Positions 7,896 to 14,303 of a stretch of 21,373 nucleotides of DNA are shown here, one piece after another. The DNA lies in the NCBI GenBank assembly GCA_964346275.1, contig CAYFUR010000060.1:1-21373 (forward strand), given 5' to 3'. Below the pieces are notes generated by a model. That model did no database searches. It saw only the letters and a list, made by a program, of their open reading frames with translations, and was not told where the DNA came from. A program made the position numbers and the translations under genes. The stretch comes from CAYFUR01 sp964346275. Lineage in GTDB: Bacteria > Sumerlaeota > Sumerlaeia > SLMS01. The number at the start of each line of letters is the position of its first letter. The first letter of the stretch is position 1.

Positions 7896-10010
7896 TTAAT
7901 ACTGCGCCAAGTCCTCCAGGGCAGCGACAATATCGCCAACCGAGGGGAGCATGGCTTCTTCCAATACCGGGGTATATGCCACCCAGGCGTCCTTGCCCGC
8001 AACGCGTTTGATGGGCGCATCAAGCCATTCGAAACATTCGTCGGCAAGGAGCGCCGCCACCTGGCCACCGAATCCGCAGCTTTTCGGCTCCTCGTGCACC
8101 ACCAGGGCGCGGCCCGTTTTCTGAACGCTGGCCAGCACCGTTTCCCGGTCCATGGGCACCAGCGTGCGCAAGTCCACCACTTCCACTTCCACGCCCAGGC
8201 GCTTGGCCACTTTTTCCGCTGCTTCCAGGCTCTTGTGCACAAGAGCGCCCCAGGTGATCAGCGTCAAGTCCGTGCCCGAGCGCTTGATCGCCGCTTTGCC
8301 AAAGGGAACGATATGATCAAATCCCGGATCGGGCGAGCGGCTCGCCGCCGAGAGATAGAGATGCTTGTGCTCGAAGAACATCACCGGGTCGTCCATCCGA
8401 AGCGCCGCGCGCAGCAATCCCATCGCGTCGGCGGCGTTGGACGGATAGGCGATCTTGAGCCCCGGGCAGGAAATAAAAATCGATTCGGCGCTTTGCGAGT
8501 GATAAATCGAGCCGCCGCGGAGATATCCGCCGATGGGAACGCGGACCACCGCTGGCGCGCCCCAGTCCCCCGCCGAACGCCAGCGGAAACTCGCCAGTTC
8601 GCTGCGAATCTGGTTAAAGCCGGGCCAGATGAAATCGAAGAATTGGATCTCCGGCACGGGCTTCAGGCCGCGCGCCGCCATGCCGATGGCCCGCCCAATG
8701 ATGCTGGCCTCCGCAAGCAGGGTGTTATAGACACGGTCCGATCCGAATTCTTTCTGCAGGCCATAGGTGACCTTGAAAACACCCCCCTTGCCCTTGCAGG
8801 TTTCAAAGGCTTCCTCGCGGGAGGCATCAGCCACATCTTCTCCGAAGACCAGAATGCGCTCGTTCCGGCCCATTTCCTCCTTCAGCGTCCGGTTGATCGC
8901 CTGGGCCATGGCGATGGGCTCGCCTCCGTGGCGGGGCAACCCGCTCACCTTGGGAAGATCCTCCGTTAAATCCCGCGACGAAAAGAGATGCGTACAGACG
9001 GTCTTGGGGTCAGGCTTGGGCGCTTCCAGAGCTTTGGCGCTTGCGGCGCGCAGCTCTTTCGCCAAGTCCGCCTTCATCTCTTCGATTTCCAGAGCCGTGC
9101 GGATCTTCTTTTTGATCAGGTGTTTTTCCACCTGGATCAGGCAATCGCGCTCCTTCTCTTTTTCCAGTTCCTCTTTCGTGCGATAGTAAATCTGGTCGTC
9201 GGAAAGGGAGTGGGAGTAAGGCCGCGTGACCTTGGCGTGGAGCAACACCGGCCCGTTGCCCCCGCGGATGTGATCCACCGCTTCCTCGCAGGCATCCAGG
9301 CTCTCCATGAGGTTCGTGCCATCGCAGCACATCACCTTCATATTCGGCATGCCCTCAAAGCACCGCGAGATAGACCCGCCGGCTGTCGTCACCTCGACCG
9401 GGACCGAGATCGCATATTCATTGTCTTCGATGAGAAAGAGAACGGGCAGCTTGCGGTTGGCCGCCACGTTAAGCGCTTCCCAGAACTCGCCTTCGCTCGT
9501 CGCGCCCTCGCCGGAACACGCGAGAGCCACTTCGTCCTCCTCCGCCTTTTCGGGAAGGCCCGCGTTGCGGGCATAGCGCCCGGCCTCGGCCACGCCCACG
9601 GCCTGGTTGAATTGGGTGCCCGTTGGGGAAGACTGGGTCACGATATTCAGATCGCGCTTCGACCAATGGGCCGGCATCTGGCGCCCGGCGGAAATCGGAT
9701 CGCTCTCCGCGCCGACGGCGGATAACAGCATTTCTTCGGCGGAAAGGCCGATCTGGAGGCACATCGCCCGGTCGCGATAATACGGGAAAAACCAATCCTG
9801 GCCCGGGCGCAGCAGCGAAGCCGCCGCCACGCCGATCGCTTCGTGCCCGGCGCTACTCACCTGGAAGAAGATCAGATTCCGCTTTTTCAGCCGGATTTCC
9901 TCGTCGTCGAGTAAACGCGAAAGGCACATGTTCTTGTAAAGCCCGACCAGCTCTTCCGGGCTGATGCGTTCAGAGAGGGAGGCGTCTTTAACGCGTTGAA
10001 TGGAGGACAT
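7896..10010 (-). CDS. Fused 2-oxoacid dehydrogenase E1 (alpha-beta in one chain)
   Basis: This 704-aa protein joins the E1 alpha and beta subunits of thiamine-diphosphate 2-oxoacid dehydrogenases, which decarboxylate a 2-oxo acid and acylate E2. Residues about 15-330 are the alpha part. The ThDP/Mg motif is GEG (167-169) followed about 26 residues later by EDNEYA (195-200), where standalone E1 alpha proteins have GDG and NN. The regulatory-loop-like segment RPYSHSLSDD (263-272) is retained. Residues about 362-704 are the beta part, with FGEDV (389-393), an RVPIGG segment (490-495), HSQS (504-507) and the PGLKIAYPS stretch (516-524). A charged helical linker (about 275-335) joins the halves. 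The ATG at 10010 has GGAG 11 bases upstream. It is the first gene of the E1-E2-lipoprotein unit. Pyruvate or branched-chain substrates are both possible. Confidence 0.92.
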   Translation of the reverse strand: MSSIQRVKDASLSERISPEELVGLYKNMCLSRLLDDEEIRLKKRNLIFFQVSSAGHEAIGVAAASLLRPGQDWFFPYYRDRAMCLQIGLSAEEMLLSAVGAESDPISAGRQMPAHWSKRDLNIVTQSSPTGTQFNQAVGVAEAGRYARNAGLPEKAEEDEVALACSGEGATSEGEFWEALNVAANRKLPVLFLIEDNEYAISVPVEVTTAGGSISRCFEGMPNMKVMCCDGTNLMESLDACEEAVDHIRGGNGPVLLHAKVTRPYSHSLSDDQIYYRTKEELEKEKERDCLIQVEKHLIKKKIRTALEIEEMKADLAKELRAASAKALEAPKPDPKTVCTHLFSSRDLTEDLPKVSGLPRHGGEPIAMAQAINRTLKEEMGRNERILVFGEDVADASREEAFETCKGKGGVFKVTYGLQKEFGSDRVYNTLLAEASIIGRAIGMAARGLKPVPEIQFFDFIWPGFNQIRSELASFRWRSAGDWGAPAVVRVPIGGYLRGGSIYHSQSAESIFISCPGLKIAYPSNAADAMGLLRAALRMDDPVMFFEHKHLYLSAASRSPDPGFDHIVPFGKAAIKRSGTDLTLITWGALVHKSLEAAEKVAKRLGVEVEVVDLRTLVPMDRETVLASVQKTGRALVVHEEPKSCGFGGQVAALLADECFEWLDAPIKRVAGKDAWVAYTPVLEEAMLPSVGDIVAALEDLAQY

Positions 10011-10171
10011 CTGTCATTACTCCGGTGTGACTCGGACAGCCAATGGCTTAAGAATGCGAGAATCCTTCCGACCATGAAAACCCCAAAGTGGGGATGCTGT
10101 GCAGGTCACCCTTAATAAAAATCGTGTGGCCGGGGGATTGATCAACAACTCGGAGCCAACCCGATCCCTTC

Positions 10172-10183
10172 GTCACGTGTGAC
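10172..10183. promoter_or_regulatory. Palindrome upstream of the dehydrogenase operon
   Basis: GTCAC and GTGAC are inverted around 2 bases, 162 bases upstream of the E1 start and 46 bases past the hydrolase stop. It shares a CACGTG core with the phoU-leader palindrome. A possible weak promoter (TTGATC, then TTTTAT 19 bases later on the minus strand) lies between it and the E1 gene. Confidence 0.2.
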
Positions 10184-10228
10184 TATCATCTGACCCTCGG
10201 AATGAGCGGGGAGAATCGCAAGCAGAAC

Positions 10229-10858
10229 TCAGCCGGTATTCCTTGCCTGGAGCCATTCCCGCCCCCGTCTGTAATCGGCGGGAACCAGGTCGTGGCCTGC
10301 CTCCTGCCATTCCAGCTCCACCACCGCCCCGCCTTCCGCCAGCGTCTCGGCCAGCCGCCTTGCGCGGTCCGGCGGGCAAATTCGGTCCTCCTTCCCTGCC
10401 AGGATCAGGTATTCCTTTCCCTCCAGGCCGGGTACTTGGGCAACATCGAAAGGCATCATTGGCCGCAGAAGAACACCGCGCTGGAAAGCATCGGGGCGCA
10501 CCAGCGCCATGGACGCCGCCATGTTTGCGCCGTTGGAATAACCCAGGACGGTCAATTCCCGGTTGGCGAAACCATAATGGCGGCCGGCCTCCTCGAGAAA
10601 ACTGGCCAGATCATCCGCGCGCCCCCGGATATCCTCTTCGTCGAAGACTCCTTCGGCGTGGCGCCGGAAATAACGCACGTATCGCCCCTCGGAAACATTG
10701 CCGCGAATGCTGAGATGGTGCCAGCCGCGCGCGAGGCGCCTCCCCAGGCTCAACATGCGCCTCTCGTCCCCCTCCATTCCGTGGAGCAGGACCAGAACGG
10801 GCGCCCCCGGCTGCGCGGGTTTCCAGACGTGCTTATACTGGCCATGTAAAGTTTTCAT
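10229..10858 (-). CDS. Alpha/beta hydrolase, phospholipase/carboxylesterase family
   Basis: This 209-aa protein is a compact cytoplasmic alpha/beta hydrolase with no signal peptide. The oxyanion-hole region is LLHGMEGDE (24-32). The nucleophile elbow is GYSNGA, with S108. The acid is D158 in AGKEDRICPP and the base is H189 in EAGHDLV, giving a complete catalytic triad. Length and motif order match the phospholipase/carboxylesterase family that includes YpfH- and MhqD-like esterases. The likely chemistry is hydrolysis of short-chain acyl esters or quinone-related esters; the natural substrate cannot be deduced. It lies 189 bases downstream of the MATE gene on the same strand, too far for a tight operon. 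No convincing Shine-Dalgarno sequence precedes the ATG at 10858. Confidence 0.85.
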   Translation of the reverse strand: MKTLHGQYKHVWKPAQPGAPVLVLLHGMEGDERRMLSLGRRLARGWHHLSIRGNVSEGRYVRYFRRHAEGVFDEEDIRGRADDLASFLEEAGRHYGFANRELTVLGYSNGANMAASMALVRPDAFQRGVLLRPMMPFDVAQVPGLEGKEYLILAGKEDRICPPDRARRLAETLAEGGAVVELEWQEAGHDLVPADYRRGREWLQARNTG

Positions 10859-11047
10859 GCTTGTCGGTTTCGGCTGGGTTCGTCAGTTTGATTGGGAAAG
10901 GGCCTCATTACTCGCGCCGCGTCCCTCAATCTTCCTCCAGAGTAAAGGCCGCGCCGCAGGTGGCAATCTCGATCATCAATCCCGGGCCTCGAGGCTCCGC
11001 CAGCCTTTTCACGGCTCACGCAAGTCAAGTGTCGCCCGGCGCCGCCT

Positions 11048-12598
11048 TCACGCCGACTCCAGCGGCTCCCTCCCATTTGGTTTTCGGGGTGGAGTTGCGG
11101 ATTCGCTGTCCGATTTGCGAGCCGCGCCGGGCGGTGTGTCCTGGTCGATGACTTCAATGGTCCGCCAGTAGCCGTTCCGGAATCTCCAAAGATTGAAGAG
11201 CCCCAGGAAGGTGATATAGGCGAAACAGGAAGCCCAGGCCGCGTAGAGACCGTGGGTCGGATCGGAGAACTGGTCCTTGAAAGCCGCCAGAATCACACAC
11301 GGCCAGATAAAGAGCGCCTGCGAGAAAACGATCGTCGCCCACATCACAAAATGCGTGTCGCCAGCCCCTTTGAGGATGCCGCTGTAAATCAGCATGAGCG
11401 CATCGAACAGCGTGTAGGCCGCCACAATGACCAGCAACACCCGGGTCAGCTCCAGAGTCGTGCGCCATTCCTCCTCCGGCATGCCACCGCGAAACCACTC
11501 GAGCCAACTGTCCGGCGCGCCAAGGTAGATGCCGATGGTGACGCCCATGTAGATCAGTGTAATCAGCGCGGTTCCCGTGGCCAGGCGCTCGACGGCGCGG
11601 TGGCGCTTGGCGCCGCAAAGCTGGCCGGTCAGAATCTGCACGCCGTTACTGACGCCGATGGCGGGCAGAAACAGAAACAGGTTCAGATTCATCGCCAGGT
11701 TGCTGGCATGCTGGGCGTGATAGCCGAAAACCCCCACGACCAGCAGAAACGTCGTGAATCCCAGCATGTCCAGGACGCCGTGGACCCCCGAAGGCACGCC
11801 AAAGCGCAGGATGCGCGTCGAGAGCTTCCGATCGAAGCGCCAGCCCGAGAAGAGCGAGAAGCGCGATTCCGCGCCCTTTTCCGCCGCCATGAGCAGGCCG
11901 AAGATTCCCGCCCCGGCGAGGGCCGAGATGTTTGTCGCCCAGGCGGCTCCCTCGATGCCCATGGGGAAGATCCAGATTTCCTCGAAGATCATCCAGGCAT
12001 TCAGGCAGATATTCAGCAGGCATGAGCATGCATTGACAAAGAGGACCATCGCCGTCCGGCCCCGGCCGATATAATAGGAATAGAGCGCCGCGTTGAGCAG
12101 CATGCCCACGCTGCCCAGGCACATGACAGAGAAGTATTGTCCTTCCAACAGAGGCAGGTTCCCCTCATGTCCAATCCATCGAAAAAGCGGAAAGCCCAGT
12201 GGCGCGCAAAGGATCAGCACCAGGCTGCCGAAAAGCGCGAGATAGACCGCCTGCCAGGTCACCGGCCCGATCATTTGCGTTTCCTTTGCCCCCTCGTACT
12301 GGGCCACAAAGGTGCTCGCATATATCACGGTCTGGAAAAAGAGCGTCAGGACAAGCCAGTGGAGCGCCCCCGCCTGGAGGGACGCCGTGAACGTGTCGGC
12401 GGAGAACCACGCCAGGAACGTCCGGTCGAAAAACATATTCGTGGCATGCATGCCGTTGGCCAGGATCAGCGGAAGGGCCACCTTCAGAAGCGTCGGGATG
12501 CCTTCGCGGCCGGACCATGACGGCCACACGAAAAGCCGCGCCTTTTCCTGGCGCGGCGAAAAGTTCCACTTGGGAATTTTCAGTCCGGCGAAAGCCAC
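11048..12598 (-). CDS. MATE-family multidrug/solute efflux transporter
   Basis: This 516-aa inner-membrane protein has about 12 hydrophobic segments and typical MATE features. It opens with PLILANGMHATNMFFDRTFL (about 43-62), which matches the first MATE helix. It also has the internal repeat start RFGVPSGVHGVLDMLGFTTF, QILTGQLCGAKRH, and YSGILKGAGDTHFVMWATI near the sixth helix of the second half. MATE proteins exchange cationic drugs or metabolites for Na+ or H+. It is longer than usual: about 35 polar N-terminal residues precede helix 1, and a hydrophilic tail follows about residue 478. The start is GTG at 12598 without a clear ribosome site. An in-frame TGA about 50 bases upstream leaves no better option, though initiation further in cannot be excluded. 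The substrate is unknown. Confidence 0.9.
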   Translation of the reverse strand: MAFAGLKIPKWNFSPRQEKARLFVWPSWSGREGIPTLLKVALPLILANGMHATNMFFDRTFLAWFSADTFTASLQAGALHWLVLTLFFQTVIYASTFVAQYEGAKETQMIGPVTWQAVYLALFGSLVLILCAPLGFPLFRWIGHEGNLPLLEGQYFSVMCLGSVGMLLNAALYSYYIGRGRTAMVLFVNACSCLLNICLNAWMIFEEIWIFPMGIEGAAWATNISALAGAGIFGLLMAAEKGAESRFSLFSGWRFDRKLSTRILRFGVPSGVHGVLDMLGFTTFLLVVGVFGYHAQHASNLAMNLNLFLFLPAIGVSNGVQILTGQLCGAKRHRAVERLATGTALITLIYMGVTIGIYLGAPDSWLEWFRGGMPEEEWRTTLELTRVLLVIVAAYTLFDALMLIYSGILKGAGDTHFVMWATIVFSQALFIWPCVILAAFKDQFSDPTHGLYAAWASCFAYITFLGLFNLWRFRNGYWRTIEVIDQDTPPGAARKSDSESATPPRKPNGREPLESA

Positions 12599-12625
12599 GG
12601 TTCGTACAACGGGAAGGGAAGATGG

Positions 12626-12670
12626 AAAAAGACTGCCGGGCGATCAGAAGCAAGCAGCCAACCACCCGGC
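12626..12670 (-). terminator. Possible terminator between the DUF1328 and MATE genes
   Basis: On the minus strand GCCGGG (12670-12665) and CCCGGC (12640-12635) can pair across a 24-base loop, followed by CTTTTT. The long loop makes this a weak candidate. Confidence 0.3.
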
Positions 12671-12750
12671 AAGCCGATTTTCGCGAGCAAACCTGTGGCC
12701 AAGGAGTCTTTTGGATGAAACTCCTCCTTCTGCTCCTCCGTTTTCCACGC

Positions 12751-12927
12751 TTACCGCCTGGTTGCCGGCCGGCGTCCCACGCCGACGATCAACGAGAGCA
12801 AAAAAAGAACGAGGAAGATGACAAAGAGGATCTGTGCGATTCCCGTGGCCGCTTCGGCGATTCCGCCAAAGCCCAAAACCGCGGCGATGAGAGCAACGAT
12901 GAAAAAGATCAATGCCCATCTTAACAT
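12751..12927 (-). CDS. DUF1328 small two-helix membrane protein
   Basis: This 58-aa protein consists of two hydrophobic helices (about 2-20 and 28-49) and a short basic tail, RRPATRR. The sequence MLRWALIFFIVALIA, then FGGIAEAATGIA, then LFVIFLVLFLLSLI is characteristic of the DUF1328 (YtjA-like) family. The biochemical role is not known; in several bacteria relatives are linked to stress or stationary phase. The ATG at 12927 follows GGAGAAGAG by 6 bases, so a longer reading upstream is rejected. It precedes the MATE gene on the same strand with a gap of about 150 bases that holds only a possible weak terminator. Confidence 0.9.
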   Translation of the reverse strand: MLRWALIFFIVALIAAVLGFGGIAEAATGIAQILFVIFLVLFLLSLIVGVGRRPATRR

Positions 12928-13149
12928 GTGAGTCTCTTCTCCAATCCGTTTTGAAATCCTTCTTTCTTTTTCCCGCGCAATGGGTGTTCCATTGCCATCA
13001 GCGAGTATACGGCGATTTGTCGAACTTTTCCCCTTGAAAAAACGGCGCTCCGGCCGATTCCTGGCCGAGTGTCCCAAAATCGCCTTCCCGCGACCATTTG
13101 CTGCAGCTTGCTCTTGCCGTGCTCACCCTGGCCCTTTAGGTGTCAGGAA

Positions 13150-13164
13150 CGCCCCGCCGGGGCG
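13150..13164 (+). promoter_or_regulatory. GC-rich stem-loop in the aroC leader
   Basis: CGCCCC and GGGGCG form a perfect 6-bp stem around GCC, ending 21 bases before the aroC ATG. It could affect translation initiation or be chance in GC-rich DNA. Confidence 0.25.
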
Positions 13165-13185
13165 AACTCCCCAGAGTGACGATCT

Positions 13186-14274
13186 ATGGCTTCGAGTTAC
13201 GGTAACATTTTTCGCATCAGCACCTTCGGAGAAAGCCACGGCGGCGCTGTCGGCGTCGTGGTGGACGGCTGCCCCCCGCGGCTGGAAATCACGGCGGAAG
13301 AAATTCAGAGAGATCTGGCCCGCCGCAAGCCGGGCCAGTCGGCGATCACCACCGCCCGTGACGAGGCCGACGAGGTCGAGATCCTCTCCGGCGTTTTCGA
13401 GGGCCGGACTCTCGGGACGCCGATTTGCCTTATGGTGCGGAACAAGGATGCCCGCGCGAGCGACTACGAGCCGTTCAAGGACATCTATCGCCCCAGCCAC
13501 GCGGATTACACCTACGATGCAAAGTTCGGCATCCGGAACTGGCGCGGTGGCGGGCGCGCTTCCGCCCGCGAGACGATCGGACGGGTGGCCGCGGCGGCGC
13601 TCGCCAAAAAGTTTCTCCGCCAGGCGGCGGGCGTCGAGATCGTCTCCTGGGTTTCCCGCGTGGCCGACATCTTCACCGAAAACGTTGATCCGGATAAGAT
13701 TTCGGAGAACCAGGTGGAATCGAATATCGTCCGCTGCCCCGATGGGCCGGTGGCGGAACGCATGATCGAGCTGATCAAAAAGGTGAAGTCCCAGGGGGAC
13801 TCGCTCGGGGGGACAGTGGACTGCGTTGTTCGCGGCACGCCGCCGGGCCTGGGCGAACCCGTGTTCGACAAGCTTGAGGCAGACCTTGCCAAGGCGATGA
13901 TGTCGCTCCCGGCCAGCAAGGGTTTCGAAATCGGCAGCGGTTTCGCCGGAACGTATTTACGCGGTAGCCAGCACAATGATCCGTTCTTCAACGACGAGGG
14001 GCGCATAGGCACGCGCACGAATCGTTCGGGAGGCGTCCAGGGCGGAATCTCCAATGGCGAGAATATCTTCTTTCGGGTCGCTTTCAAGCCCGTGGCCACG
14101 ATTCTTCAGAAGCAGAAAACGGTGGACAGCGAAGGGAAAGAGGTGGAACTCCAGCCCCGTGGCCGCCATGATCCATGTGTCCTGCCCCGCGCGGTTCCCA
14201 TGATCGAAGCCATGACAGCCCTCGTCTTGATGGACCACTCTCTCCGCCAGCGGGCCGTCTCCCTCGACGTTTAG
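13186..14274 (+). CDS. aroC: Chorismate synthase
   Basis: This 362-aa enzyme catalyses the last shikimate step, trans-elimination of phosphate from EPSP to give chorismate, using reduced FMN. The N-terminal signature GESHGGAVGVVVDGCP (15-30) contains the catalytic H18. The second conserved His is H105 in YRPSHADYTY. The motif GGGRASARET (121-130) and the C-terminal RHDPCVLPRAVPMIEAM (327-343) are intact. Length is normal for bacterial bifunctional-fold AroC. ATG at 13186 starts the conserved N-terminal strand (MASSYGNIFRI); the ribosome site is poor (AGAGTGA). No other shikimate genes are nearby. The downstream glycosyltransferase starts 29 bases after the stop, so the two are likely cotranscribed although functionally unrelated. 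Confidence 0.97.
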   Translation: MASSYGNIFRISTFGESHGGAVGVVVDGCPPRLEITAEEIQRDLARRKPGQSAITTARDEADEVEILSGVFEGRTLGTPICLMVRNKDARASDYEPFKDIYRPSHADYTYDAKFGIRNWRGGGRASARETIGRVAAAALAKKFLRQAAGVEIVSWVSRVADIFTENVDPDKISENQVESNIVRCPDGPVAERMIELIKKVKSQGDSLGGTVDCVVRGTPPGLGEPVFDKLEADLAKAMMSLPASKGFEIGSGFAGTYLRGSQHNDPFFNDEGRIGTRTNRSGGVQGGISNGENIFFRVAFKPVATILQKQKTVDSEGKEVELQPRGRHDPCVLPRAVPMIEAMTALVLMDHSLRQRAVSLDV

Positions 14275-14303
14275 ACACAGCGAGCCTCCACGATTCACCG
14301 ACT

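Noticed and set aside
7881..7897. Six-base inverted repeat AATCCT/AGGATT at the E1-E2 junction
   Set aside because: Short stem overlapping the E1 stop codon; it merely contains the AGGA used as the E2 ribosome site. No evidence of regulation.
10077..10093. Small CCCCA-CTT-TGGGG hairpin followed by TTTT on the minus strand
   Set aside because: Only five base pairs, and it lies in the leader of the E1 gene rather than close to a stop codon. Too weak to call a terminator or attenuator.
10926..11012. Minus-strand 28-codon frame (GTG start) between the MATE and hydrolase genes
   Set aside because: The peptide (ends IATCGAAFTLEED) looks faintly protein-like, but there is no ribosome site and no family match I can name. 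It could be a gene remnant.
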